From Patescibacteria group bacterium (GTDB lineage: Bacteria > Patescibacteriota > Minisyncoccia > Minisyncoccales > Staskawiczbacteraceae), in the NCBI GenBank assembly GCA_022703425.1, contig JAKLDQ010000001.1, positions 1-36,242 of the forward strand: a stretch of DNA of 36,242 nucleotides, in the 5' to 3' direction. Each line of letters begins with the position of its first letter. Positions within the stretch are counted from its first letter, which is position 1. The position numbers and the translations under genes are program-made. The notes under the pieces were generated by a model. That model saw only the letters and a program-made list of their open reading frames with translations. It did not search any database and had not been told where the DNA came from. This document shows, one piece after another, positions 15,461 through 23,816 of this stretch.

Positions 15461-16614
15461 TGCAGTTTAAAATTTTAAAAAAATCTAAAAGTTCCAGGGC
15501 AAGATTGGGATTAATCGAAACAAGCCACGGGGTAATCGAAACCCCGTGTTTAGTTCCTGTTGCAACACAGGGCGTTGTCAAAACACTGGACAGCAAGGAA
15601 GTCGAAGAAACAAAATCTCAGATTTTAATTTCCAATACCTTTCATTTGCATTTAAAGCCTGGAGAAAAAATAGTTGAAAAAGCAGGAGGTCTCCATAAAT
15701 TTATGAACTGGCGCAAACCATTAATGACAGACTCCGGAGGATTTCAGGTTTTTTCTCTGGGTTTTGGCAAGGATTACGGCGTGGGAAAAGTGCTGAAATT
15801 TTTTCCCGGAAAAGAAGGCGAGCAGATTCGCGAGGACAGCCAGCCTCAGAATATAAAAATTGACGGAAACGGCGTTACTTTCCGCTCTCCGATAAACGGC
15901 GATGAACTTTTTATCGGTCCGAAAGAATCAATGAAAATACAGGAAAAACTGGAAGCCGATATTATTTTTGCTTTTGATGAATGCACGGCCCCTCTTTCTG
16001 ATTTAAATTATGTAAAAAGGGCGCTTGAAAGAACTCATAGATGGGCAGGAATGTGTTTGAAGGCGCACTCTGTTTCAGGAAAAACAAGGCAGGCGCTTTT
16101 TGGAATTGTGCAAGGGTCGCATTTTAAGGATTTGCGCGAGCAAAGTTCAAAGTTCATAGATTCTTTAGATTTTGAAGGTTATGGTATAGGAGGAGATCTG
16201 GGAAGTAATAAAAAAATGATGCAGAACATTCTAGATTGGACCATCCCAAATCTTAATGAAAGAAAACCAAGGCACCTCCTTGGTATTGGTTATTTAGAGG
16301 ACATGGAGATGGTGATTAAGTCAGGGATAGACACGTTTGACTGCACAGTTCCGACGCATTATGCAAGAAGGGGGATTGCTTTTACGTCGGAGGGAAAAAT
16401 TAATTTAAAGCAGAAGAAATTTTTAAAAAAAGACGAATCGCTTGATAAAGATTGCACGTGCTATGTTTGCATGAACTATAAAAAGAATTATATTTCCCAT
16501 TTGCTCAAAGCGGGGGAGATTACGGCTTTTAAACTGCTGACTTTCCATAATTTGTGTTTTTTTAACGATTTTGTAGAAAAAATCAGGCAAAAAATAAAAA
16601 GAGGAGAAATTTAA
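15460..16614 (+). CDS. tgt: tRNA-guanine transglycosylase
   Basis: A 384-residue enzyme that swaps guanine 34 of Asp/Asn/His/Tyr tRNAs for preQ1 in the queuosine pathway. LMTDSGGFQVFSL carries the general acid Asp; GIDTFDCTVPTHYARRG carries the nucleophilic Asp; the zinc site CTCYVC plus a later Cys/His (FHN) is complete. The substrate-pocket segment reads GYGIGGDLGSNKKM rather than the usual bacterial GGLxVGE, so base preference may differ slightly. No other queuosine gene is in view. The start overlaps the GerMN gene stop. Confidence 0.94.
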   Translation: MQFKILKKSKSSRARLGLIETSHGVIETPCLVPVATQGVVKTLDSKEVEETKSQILISNTFHLHLKPGEKIVEKAGGLHKFMNWRKPLMTDSGGFQVFSLGFGKDYGVGKVLKFFPGKEGEQIREDSQPQNIKIDGNGVTFRSPINGDELFIGPKESMKIQEKLEADIIFAFDECTAPLSDLNYVKRALERTHRWAGMCLKAHSVSGKTRQALFGIVQGSHFKDLREQSSKFIDSLDFEGYGIGGDLGSNKKMMQNILDWTIPNLNERKPRHLLGIGYLEDMEMVIKSGIDTFDCTVPTHYARRGIAFTSEGKINLKQKKFLKKDESLDKDCTCYVCMNYKKNYISHLLKAGEITAFKLLTFHNLCFFNDFVEKIRQKIKRGEI

Positions 16615-16892
16615 TGATTGAAGTAGTTAAAAACGGTTTCAAAAAAATAAGGGAGGAGCAGGTAAGACTCAGAAGAGAGCTGAGAGACAGGACAGTTTCA
16701 TATGTTGTTGCCGCCTTGGGGCTGGTTGCTGCCTTGGCGTGGAATGACGCCATTAAAACAACGATAGAATATCTCCTGCCATTAAAATCAAATGCGCTGG
16801 CAGTGAAGCTTCTCTATGCTTTTATAATTACGCTTATTGTTGTTACAGTTTCGGTTTATCTTCTGCGCCTGACGGAGGATAAAAAGGAATAA
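16614..16892 (+). CDS. DUF5654 small membrane protein
   Basis: A 92-residue protein: a charged N-terminal helix (IREEQVRLRRELRDRTVS), then two membrane helices (about 29-45 and 64-84) with LGLVAALAWNDAIK between, the DUF5654 pattern. Function unknown; the family is common in CPR bacteria and archaea. Its ATG overlaps the tgt stop (TAATG). Confidence 0.8.
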   Translation: MIEVVKNGFKKIREEQVRLRRELRDRTVSYVVAALGLVAALAWNDAIKTTIEYLLPLKSNALAVKLLYAFIITLIVVTVSVYLLRLTEDKKE

Positions 16893-16910
16893 CGATTACA
16901 AAACACAAAA

Positions 16911-16980
16911 TTCCAACGGCATTGGACGTTCAGCCGCTGGAACAAACGGCTCAACCCGCGCTGAGCCGTTTGTTTATTTG
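16911..16980 (+). terminator. Tandem hairpins, the second a terminator
   Basis: TTCCAACGGC (16911-16920) pairs with GCCGCTGGAA (16933-16942), one mismatch. A perfect 12-bp stem follows (16942-16953 with 16962-16973) with TTTATTTG after it. It closes the GerMN-tgt-DUF5654 operon. Confidence 0.8.
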
Positions 16981-17022
16981 CGCAAATTTGAAGTTATCCA
17001 CAGAAACGGGCGGTTTTTATAA

Positions 17023-17076
17023 TTGACGCGTTTTCTTATTAATAATAGTATTTAATTAGTAATCATTATTATTAAT
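17023..17076 (+). promoter_or_regulatory. Promoter and likely operator of the Fur-family gene
   Basis: TTGACG (17023-17028), 17 bp, TAGTAT (17046-17051). A perfect 10-bp inverted repeat ATTAATAATA/TATTATTAAT (17038-17047, 17067-17076; 19-bp spacer) brackets the -10 box and predicted start and resembles AT-rich Fur/PerR/Zur-type boxes, suggesting autoregulation. A perfect DnaA box TTATCCACA lies just upstream at 16994-17002. Confidence 0.55.
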
Positions 17077-17079
17077 ATT

Positions 17080-17481
17080 ATGAAAGAGGAAAATTATTTA
17101 ACAACAGAAAGGATTACTTCTCAAAAGGAGGTGATTCTAAACTATCTAAGGAACACAAAATCCCATCCGTCTGCGCAAAAAGTATATGCGGAAGTAAAAA
17201 AAGTGCTCCCGCGAATAAGCCAGGGGACAGTTTACCGGGTATTAAGCTTATTAAATAAAAAAGGCGAGGTGCAGGAAATTTCCACAAGGGACATTACTTT
17301 TTACGACGGAGACATGTCTGACCACAGCCACTTTATATGCCAGGGCTGTGGAACTGTTTTTGATATTTTTGATGAATGTTCGAGGTGTAAAATTATAAAA
17401 GAAAAAAAGACAAAGGTCGGCAAAATTAACAGTTTTAGAATATATTTTTATGGAATATGCAAAAAATGCAAAAAAGGATAA
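17080..17481 (+). CDS. Fur-family metal- or peroxide-responsive repressor
   Basis: A 133-residue regulator with the winged helix of the family (ITSQKEVILNYLRNTKSHPSAQ, then RISQGTVYRVLSLLNKKGEV) and the metal-binding dimerisation domain (HSHFICQGCGTVFDI, with CQGC and a C-terminal CKKCKK). The two CxxC pairs would hold the structural zinc. Whether it senses iron, zinc, or peroxide (PerR) cannot be told from the sequence. The next gene overlaps its 3' end by 32 bp. Confidence 0.9.
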   Translation: MKEENYLTTERITSQKEVILNYLRNTKSHPSAQKVYAEVKKVLPRISQGTVYRVLSLLNKKGEVQEISTRDITFYDGDMSDHSHFICQGCGTVFDIFDECSRCKIIKEKKTKVGKINSFRIYFYGICKKCKKG

Positions 17482-17743
17482 TTTCTGCCATGACTGCCAT
17501 AAGGAAATATTAATTGAAGGAGATGATATACAAAACGGCGTTTTCCTTGCTTATGAGGATTCCGGTGAAATGATAAACATATTTAAATGCAACGATTGCT
17601 ATAAAAAAAATCCTGCTCTGACAAACTTCAGGCGATGCGAGGTTTATTCGCGAGTGGTTGGCTACATTCGCCCGGTGCAGCAATGGCATACGGGAAAAAA
17701 ACAGGAGTACTACGAGCGAAAAGAATTCAAAGCGCAAATATAA
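17450..17743 (+). CDS. Free-standing NrdD-type glycyl-radical C-terminal domain
   Basis: A 97-residue protein ending CEVYSRVVGYIRPVQQW, then GKKQEYYERKEF. This is the C-terminal end of anaerobic ribonucleotide reductase NrdD, where the Gly of RVxGY carries the radical. Two CxxC pairs (CHDC, CNDC) in front match the NrdD zinc site. The other 600 or so residues of NrdD are absent. It could be a separate radical-bearing subunit, a spare part like GrcA/YfiD for PFL, or a redox sensor using the zinc site. Overlap with the Fur gene suggests joint control. Confidence 0.7.
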   Translation: MEYAKNAKKDNFCHDCHKEILIEGDDIQNGVFLAYEDSGEMINIFKCNDCYKKNPALTNFRRCEVYSRVVGYIRPVQQWHTGKKQEYYERKEFKAQI

Positions 17744-17757
17744 GTAAAAAAAATCGC

Positions 17758-17943
17758 ATGAATAAAATTAACGAGAAACAATTTTCAGGATTTTTAAAAC
17801 CGGCGCGATCAGAAAAAAACTGCCGTTTGTGTCTCGCCGAATTCGAAGTCTGGCTCTCAACGCTAAACTTTGCTCCGGAAAGGGAAGAAAAATTACGGAA
17901 CAAATCTTTTATTTATTGTCCTGCCTGCAAGATGGAAAGCTAA
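17758..17943 (+). CDS. Small Cys-rich protein, probable zinc binding
   Basis: A 61-residue protein with CRLC (about residues 21-24) and CPAC (about 55-58), a spacing that would suit one zinc ion. The middle is helical and acidic. No family is recognised. It starts 14 bp after the glycyl-radical-domain gene and probably shares its message. The ATG at 17758 is the first after the upstream gene; a longer in-frame opening would overlap that gene. Confidence 0.6.
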   Translation: MNKINEKQFSGFLKPARSEKNCRLCLAEFEVWLSTLNFAPEREEKLRNKSFIYCPACKMES

Positions 17944-17974
17944 GCTAAAATTAATTGAGTCGGGCGCAGATTAT

Positions 17975-18004
17975 AAAACCCTGTTTTTAAAACAGCGGTT
18001 TTTT
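17975..18004 (+). terminator. Terminator before the glycan locus
   Basis: AAAACCCTGTT (17975-17985) pairs with AACAG-C-GGTTTT (17991-18002, one bulged C), followed by more T. A TATAAC box at 18007-18012, 8 bp before the next ATG, may serve a leaderless message for the glycan operon. Confidence 0.7.
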
Positions 18005-18020
18005 GTTATAACTACTTAAT

Positions 18021-19796
18021 ATGATAAAGTTTTTAGTCGGGACAATTTTATTATTGCTGCCCTTTTTGCTGTGCAGTTTTTTTAAAGATAAAAAAACAGG
18101 TTTTATCCTGGTTCTCTTTTTCTCTTTGATCTTTCATTCGCTCTTGGCCGTATTTACCCAATTTTTTGGCGTGTTCTGCTATCAGACAATCTTTTGGCCG
18201 ACGCTGATTTTTGATTTGGCAATATTGGCATTAATTGTTTCAAAAAAACCGGAAATCCGCTTTGGACTTGATGTGTTTGTTTTTTTGGTTGTGATTGCTT
18301 CTTTTCTTGCCCTTTTTCAGGTCCATTATAACTACACAGGAAAATTCAGCATGGCAAATGATCGCGTTCTTGAGTATCACCAGGCCAAAAGCATGAGATA
18401 TGTTTATCCTTATTTTTCTGACGAATGGTATGCGGTGTCATTTATTAAAGAATCGATATCCAGCCGCTCGTTGCCATTTACAAATCCGTTTAACGGAGAA
18501 TTCTTTATGAATCCGGAATTCTTTTTCCACTCGTTCATAGCAGAAATTTGCATTCTATTCGGCCTGAATCCGCTTACCCAATACACACTGCTTTCTATTT
18601 TTATCAATACGTTGATAATCGTCCTGGCATATCTTTTTTTAATAAAAAATAATATCACTAGGCCTTCGGCTGCCATAGCCGCGCTTTCTCTGCTTTATAT
18701 AACATCGAGTTCCATTCTTCCGGGCATATGGAATTTGATTCCGGTAACAATGGGGGTGCTTTCTATGCTCTTAGGTTTTAATTTTCTTGCCGCGAATAAT
18801 TTAAAGATGGCATCCTTGTCCGGCCTCCTGGTCTTGTTTTTCTATCCTCCGCTGATTATTTTTTATATTCTTGCCCTGTTTTCGAATTTGTTTTTAATTC
18901 CGGAATTCAGAAAGCGACTTCTAACGTTCAGATTACACATAATAATCTTTTTGTTTGCGATAACAGCACTTTTGGCTCTCTTAATGCTTACACAGGCCAG
19001 GCATTTTTTGGCGTTTGTTTCTTCGCATGTGATTTATGCGTCTTATACAAACAACTATTTGCCAAAATTTGATTTCTACCACATAATTCCATGGTGGACC
19101 GTATTATTTGCAATTTTAGGCGTTTTCTTTGTTTGGAAAAAAAAGAGATGGCTGATTTTTCTATTTATTCTGGGAGCCGGTTTTTGGCTATTATATTTAT
19201 TTTCCACATACAGAATTATTATTGGTTTTGAAAGAATCGTACTTGTCTCTTCTGTTATTGTTACTCTTATTTCAGGATTCGGGCTGGACGGGGCAAAGAA
19301 TTTTTTGTCGTCAAAATTTAAAAAAGCTGCACCGTTTATAAACTATGCTTCTGTTGCTGTTGTGATAATTTTTATAATGAGCTTTCCGAATTATACAAGT
19401 TCAAAAAATTGGGAAAAGCTGCACTTGGTTCATCCCGAAACAGATGCCAAGCTGATTCCCATGGCAACGGCTAATAATTACCTTACTTATGATGATCTTG
19501 TGATATTCAATTATATCAAGCGGAAAAGGTTTTTAAGCACTCCATGGAAAGGCACGGTCATCGGAGTTGCGACGGAAAATTATCCTGCTTCAACTAAAGG
19601 CGGGACAATTACAATGGAATTGGATCTCTATGACAAATTCATGAGAGCTGATTGTCTCAGAAAAAAAGAAATCGTAAAAGAGAAAAAATTGGATTATGTT
19701 TATTCTCATCCATTTTTTTGCGAGGGTTTTGAGGAGATTAATAAAAGCTTTGAGGGATTCGTGCTTTATAAGCTAAAAACTGATGATGAAAATTAA
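18021..19796 (+). CDS. Large polytopic membrane protein, probable GT-C-type glycosyltransferase
   Basis: A 591-residue protein with about 11-12 membrane helices, a loop with YFSDEWYAVSFIKE and acidic residues after the third or fourth helix, and a soluble C-terminal part ending FEGFVLYKLK. This layout is usual for lipid-linked-sugar glycosyltransferases of the GT-C fold (GT39-like) or polysaccharide polymerases; no signature is decisive. It leads the glycan operon and overlaps the exporter permease gene by 14 bp. Confidence 0.6.
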   Translation: MIKFLVGTILLLLPFLLCSFFKDKKTGFILVLFFSLIFHSLLAVFTQFFGVFCYQTIFWPTLIFDLAILALIVSKKPEIRFGLDVFVFLVVIASFLALFQVHYNYTGKFSMANDRVLEYHQAKSMRYVYPYFSDEWYAVSFIKESISSRSLPFTNPFNGEFFMNPEFFFHSFIAEICILFGLNPLTQYTLLSIFINTLIIVLAYLFLIKNNITRPSAAIAALSLLYITSSSILPGIWNLIPVTMGVLSMLLGFNFLAANNLKMASLSGLLVLFFYPPLIIFYILALFSNLFLIPEFRKRLLTFRLHIIIFLFAITALLALLMLTQARHFLAFVSSHVIYASYTNNYLPKFDFYHIIPWWTVLFAILGVFFVWKKKRWLIFLFILGAGFWLLYLFSTYRIIIGFERIVLVSSVIVTLISGFGLDGAKNFLSSKFKKAAPFINYASVAVVIIFIMSFPNYTSSKNWEKLHLVHPETDAKLIPMATANNYLTYDDLVIFNYIKRKRFLSTPWKGTVIGVATENYPASTKGGTITMELDLYDKFMRADCLRKKEIVKEKKLDYVYSHPFFCEGFEEINKSFEGFVLYKLKTDDEN

Positions 19797-20562
19797 TAAA
19801 GCGGTAAAAAATTTCAGAAGAACGCTTCATCTGAGTTTTTCACTGGCGGCAGCGCAATTTAAGCTCAGAAATGAGGGCAGTTATTTGGGGGTTTTTTGGT
19901 ATCTGCTTGAACCGCTGTCTTTCTTTGTGATTTTGCTTTTTTTGGGCGGAGTCATTTCCAACACCGCAATTAATAAATATCCGCTATACCTTTTTCTTGG
20001 TCTTATCATGTTCAACTTTTTTTTGTCTGTAACAAGTTTTTCCACATCGGCAATGGGCAGTAATTCAGGATTTATAAAATCAATTAAAATCAATCCCGAG
20101 TCATTTGTAATTGCTGGAGCGCTGCAATATGCGTTTTCCCACATATTTGAAATAATAATATTTGTGGTTTTTATGCTGATATACGGAGCAAATGCAGTTT
20201 TTGTTCTTGCTTATCCTTTGATTTTCTTTTTCTTCTTTCTGCTTGTTTTGGGGATTTCTTTTTTTCTGGCGACATTAGGCGTCTATCTGGTTGATTTAAA
20301 CAATATATGGCAGGTTGTCGGAAGATTCTTGTTTTTTGCAACGCCGATTTTCTATTTGATTCCGCAGGGCACGCTTCTTTTCCGCCTAAGCACGTTTAAT
20401 CCGCTTTACCATTATACATCGATTGCGAGGGATATTATTGTGTACGGGGCTCTTCCGCCGCTGCACGGGATGACTGCTGTTGCTGTTGCAAGCATTTTGT
20501 TTTTTTTGTGCGGACTTTTCATATTCAGGAAAAATAAAAACAAATTTGCAGAAAGGCTATGA
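19783..20562 (+). CDS. wzm: ABC-2 type polysaccharide exporter, permease
   Basis: A 259-residue permease with six membrane helices. LRNEGSYLGVFWYLLEPL near the start is the ABC-2 family signature (usual form ...LGxxWxxxxP). It pairs with the ATPase gene that overlaps its stop (ATGA) and would export a lipid-linked glycan or teichoic-acid-like polymer. Confidence 0.9.
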   Translation: MMKINKAVKNFRRTLHLSFSLAAAQFKLRNEGSYLGVFWYLLEPLSFFVILLFLGGVISNTAINKYPLYLFLGLIMFNFFLSVTSFSTSAMGSNSGFIKSIKINPESFVIAGALQYAFSHIFEIIIFVVFMLIYGANAVFVLAYPLIFFFFFLLVLGISFFLATLGVYLVDLNNIWQVVGRFLFFATPIFYLIPQGTLLFRLSTFNPLYHYTSIARDIIVYGALPPLHGMTAVAVASILFFLCGLFIFRKNKNKFAERL

Positions 20563-21317
20563 TTGATAAAATTGAAAGGATCAGGATTGAAAGCGTTTTC
20601 AAAAAATTCAATATTGACTACAGAAAAAACGAAAGCACCCTTTCGAGGTTTTTGGAATTTTTGGGAGGAAAGAAAGAAAAACAGGAAAGGATTGCGCTGG
20701 AGAAAATATCTCTTACGGTAAAATCAGGCGAGATTGTCGGAATAATCGGCAGAAACGGGGCGGGCAAAAGCACGCTGTTGAAAATAATAGCAGGAATTTA
20801 CGAACCGACGAGCGGGATAGTACGAAAAAATGGGTCCTCAATATATTTGATCGCTACCGGCTTGGGTTTGATGCCAAAACTGACAATGCGAGAAAACATT
20901 TTTCTTGCGGGGGCAATCATGGGCCTTGACCAGAAGGAAATAAAACAAAGATTTGACCAGATCGTTGAATTTTCCGGACTCGGGGAATTTGTCGATTCAA
21001 AAATTTATCAGTTTTCGGCAGGGATGATTGCAAGGCTGGGATTTTCGGTTACGCTGTTCTGCGTTCAGCATCGGAATCCGGAAATACTGCTGATTGACGA
21101 AGTCTTTGGCGATGTCGGCGATGAAAATTTTAAACTGAAAAGCATAAAGAAAATGGAGGAGCTGATAAGGGGAGGAGCCTCGGTTCTTATGTCTTCGCAC
21201 GATATAGATATTCTGAGAAGATACTCGCAGAGAATGATACTTTTGGACAAGGGGAAGATTATAAGGGAGGGCGATCCGGAAGGCGTCATAGACTTTTATC
21301 TCAAAAATATTGTATAG
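20559..21317 (+). CDS. wzt: ABC polysaccharide exporter, ATP-binding subunit
   Basis: A 252-residue ATPase. Walker A is GRNGAGKSTLLK (about residues 62-73), the signature region is YQFSAGMIARLGFSV and Walker B ILLIDEVFGDVGD, as in TagH/Wzt/RfbE. There is no C-terminal carbohydrate-binding domain, so chain-end recognition as in E. coli O9a Wzt is not expected. The start codon overlaps the permease stop. Confidence 0.93.
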   Translation: MIDKIERIRIESVFKKFNIDYRKNESTLSRFLEFLGGKKEKQERIALEKISLTVKSGEIVGIIGRNGAGKSTLLKIIAGIYEPTSGIVRKNGSSIYLIATGLGLMPKLTMRENIFLAGAIMGLDQKEIKQRFDQIVEFSGLGEFVDSKIYQFSAGMIARLGFSVTLFCVQHRNPEILLIDEVFGDVGDENFKLKSIKKMEELIRGGASVLMSSHDIDILRRYSQRMILLDKGKIIREGDPEGVIDFYLKNIV

Positions 21318-21324
21318 TTCCGGT

Positions 21325-22239
21325 ATGGCGGATCTGCTGGAAAAATTCAGCTATACATTGCTGGGGCCGGTTAACGTCCGGGAGGCGTGGAACACCCATA
21401 TTAAGGTGCGGAAAAATGCCGATGACAGCCTCTGGGAAGGAAAAATTCTGCGGCCGCTTTCTTGTTGTATAGAAAACTTTCAAAATACGGGAAAACCGAG
21501 GATTCGTTTTGAATTTTACGATCTGCATCAGCGCGCTATCCTTGGATTCCGTCTGGCAGAACTATGCGGACTGAAAAGTCTGCGCTCAAAAATCATTTCT
21601 GCCGGCAGTATATGCGGGTTCGAAAAAATAAATTTCGGATATGACAGAATGGACGACAATGTATTTCTCACCGAATTCGGCGGAGTCCCTCTTTCTGAAT
21701 ATCTGGCGGAATTTTCCGGAATGGAATCAAGCGATATCGCAAACAAGGAGGACGCCATCTTGAGTTTTGTTTTTAATATCTGGATAGGAAACTATGACAA
21801 CAAGGAGAGCGATTATCTGGTTGATGAAGAAAAAAACCTGATTTCCATAGATTATAATCTTCTCGGACCTGCGTTCCGTTATGACCAGAGGCTTTCTTTG
21901 GGATCGTGGATTGATGCATTTGACATTGAGAGTCCTGCTGACACGGGCTGGTGCGTCGGAAACGGAAAAATTTTTGAATATGTGAAGGACAGCGCGCAAA
22001 AAAGAAGGCAGCTTTTTGAAAGTGCTGTTAAAAAAATAAATTTCGTCAGCATCAAGGAAATAAAAAAGGCCATGGCCGGCCTTTCTTTCTATTATTACGG
22101 GTCGCTTGAAACTATAAACGATATTTTTTTTGATTTTTTGATTGAAAGGCGGTCTTTGCTGAACAAGACAATTGACAGCTGGATTTCCGCCGGATTTCCG
22201 CGGGCGGAACTGCCAAAAAACAACATAGTCAGACAATGA
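21325..22239 (+). CDS. Kinase-like protein (HipA/PI3K-like fold) in the glycan locus
   Basis: A 304-residue soluble protein. FVFNIWIGNYDNKESDYLV followed by NLISIDYNLLG resembles the catalytic and metal-binding loops of HipA/PI3-kinase-like enzymes (D-x-H-x-x-N, then ID[YF]). The catalytic Asp is present, but the usual metal Asn is an Asp (DNKESD) and the His is a Lys. WEGKILRP near residue 38 could hold the ATP lysine. It might phosphorylate a sugar, lipid or protein; it may also be inactive. ATG 21325 follows the ATPase stop by 7 bp; its own stop overlaps the next ATG. Confidence 0.5.
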   Translation: MADLLEKFSYTLLGPVNVREAWNTHIKVRKNADDSLWEGKILRPLSCCIENFQNTGKPRIRFEFYDLHQRAILGFRLAELCGLKSLRSKIISAGSICGFEKINFGYDRMDDNVFLTEFGGVPLSEYLAEFSGMESSDIANKEDAILSFVFNIWIGNYDNKESDYLVDEEKNLISIDYNLLGPAFRYDQRLSLGSWIDAFDIESPADTGWCVGNGKIFEYVKDSAQKRRQLFESAVKKINFVSIKEIKKAMAGLSFYYYGSLETINDIFFDFLIERRSLLNKTIDSWISAGFPRAELPKNNIVRQ

Positions 22240-22412
22240 ACAAAGAACATCTGCTTAGAGCCATAATTATTCTATTGTCTGTCCTGCTTATTGCAGGCTC
22301 CTTTAAGTTCTCATCTGGCGCCGGCCTCATGCTTCCGGTGACAGTGTCCTTCTTCTGTTTTTTGATATTTATTGTTTTTGAGGCATACCTGCGGATACAG
22401 CATAATATCGAC
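22231..22412 (+). repeat. 182-bp direct repeat, copy 1
   Basis: Identical to 23789-23970 at every base compared. It begins 5 bp before the start codon of the phosphotransferase gene and covers its first 59 codons, a two-helix membrane module. The sequences diverge right after the codon for D59. Confidence 0.97.
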
Positions 22413-23816
22413 CAGGTTCAATCCGTCAAAAAGCCGTACGAATCCACCGTCAAAAATACAGAGGATGTGGTTTTGGAAAGAGGCCGTTCCACCCGCGTTT
22501 CCTTTAAAGAGCCGGAAAGCAGATGGCCGGCGCTTTTGTTGCTTTTAGATATTTTTGCCCTGTACGTAGTTTTTCTGATTATGGGTGTCTCCGGAATAAT
22601 AATAACAAACGGGTTTTTCCATTACTTGCAGGTTTTTTATTTATTTTGGATTTTTTTGATATTCGGCCTTGGCCTGTATCGCGACAATTTTTTTGAAAAC
22701 GCATCCGAGATTATTTTTTCGGCGGGCATTTTTACTTTTTTTGCTTTCACCGAATGGGGTATACTATCTTATTTATTTCCCGGATCAGGAGCTCTGCCTC
22801 TCCTTCAGTTCTGCATAAATATTTTTTTGTTTGAGGCGGTATTTTTAATATTAAGGTCGGCTTTTATTCTTGCCCGTGAGAAATGGTTCAGAGAAAAAGC
22901 CGTCATAATCGGATCGGGCGTGAGGCTGAAAGAAATACTTCCGGCTCTGAATGCGCGCTACAATATATATTGTATTTTTCCGTTCAGCCGGCAGGCCGTG
23001 TTCATGGCCGAAGAAATTAAAAAAACGGTGGCAGAAAACAAAATCACAGCTGTAATTGTCGTGCCGGCTCCGGAATTGGAAAAGGAGCTGGTGCAGAATT
23101 TTTTGTTCGCTCTGCCTTCGGATGTCAATCTTATTAGTTTTGCAAGCCTGTACGAAACTATAAAAAGAAAAATTCCTTTGGAACATCTTGATGAAGAATG
23201 GTTTCTGGAAAATATATCAAGGCGGGAAAAAACAGCCGTCCGCATCATAAGGAGGGCGTCTGATCTCGTCTTTGCATTTTTTCTCTTTTTGATATTTCTT
23301 ATTTTTCTGCTTCCCTTTATTATAATCATCAGAATGAATTCTTCCGGGCCGATTTTTTACTCTGACTGGAGAATTACGAAGGATGGCAGAAAATTTAAAA
23401 TGCACAAATTCAAGACAATCGATCCTAATTCCCTAAAAATCATGAAATTCTGCCGGTTTCTGCGCGAGTCCCACGTTGATGAACTGCCCCAGTTTTTAAA
23501 TATTTTAAAGGGCGATATGAGTTTTATCGGCCCGAGACCTGACCCGTTTGACCACGGGAAAGTTTACGAAAAATGCACTCCGTTTTATTTTAAGAGGCAC
23601 GCTGTAAAATCGGGAGTCTTCGGCTGGGCGCAGATTAATTTTCCGGCATCAAGAAATGTTGAAGAAATGAAACAAAAACTTGAATACGACCTGTATTATG
23701 CAAAAAACCGTTCACTTTTTCTGGATTTGGAAATAATATTAAAAGCGGTAAAAGGCCTTTTTTGGAATTCTCCCGGATTTACGCATTTAGACAATGAACA
23801 AAGAACATCTGCTTAG
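22236..23816 (+). CDS. Polyprenyl-phosphate sugar-1-phosphate transferase (WcaJ/PglC superfamily)
   Basis: A 526-residue membrane enzyme that would start a glycan by moving a sugar phosphate from a nucleotide sugar to undecaprenyl phosphate. An extra two-helix module (1-59) precedes a WcaJ-like N-terminal half (helices about 95-215 and a Rossmann-like KAVIIGSG region) and the catalytic domain (from about 340): the membrane re-entrant helix, FKMHKFKTI, RESHVDELPQFLNILKGDMS with the Asp-Glu dyad, then FIGPRPDPFD. The last eight or so residues (DNEQRTSA) are read from copy 2 of the 182-bp repeat in another frame, so the original end was replaced. Confidence 0.92.
   Translation: MNKEHLLRAIIILLSVLLIAGSFKFSSGAGLMLPVTVSFFCFLIFIVFEAYLRIQHNIDQVQSVKKPYESTVKNTEDVVLERGRSTRVSFKEPESRWPALLLLLDIFALYVVFLIMGVSGIIITNGFFHYLQVFYLFWIFLIFGLGLYRDNFFENASEIIFSAGIFTFFAFTEWGILSYLFPGSGALPLLQFCINIFLFEAVFLILRSAFILAREKWFREKAVIIGSGVRLKEILPALNARYNIYCIFPFSRQAVFMAEEIKKTVAENKITAVIVVPAPELEKELVQNFLFALPSDVNLISFASLYETIKRKIPLEHLDEEWFLENISRREKTAVRIIRRASDLVFAFFLFLIFLIFLLPFIIIIRMNSSGPIFYSDWRITKDGRKFKMHKFKTIDPNSLKIMKFCRFLRESHVDELPQFLNILKGDMSFIGPRPDPFDHGKVYEKCTPFYFKRHAVKSGVFGWAQINFPASRNVEEMKQKLEYDLYYAKNRSLFLDLEIILKAVKGLFWNSPGFTHLDNEQRTSA

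Noticed and set aside
16994-17002. Replication origin suggested by a perfect DnaA box
   Set aside because: Only one box is present and no dnaA, dnaN or clustered boxes lie nearby.
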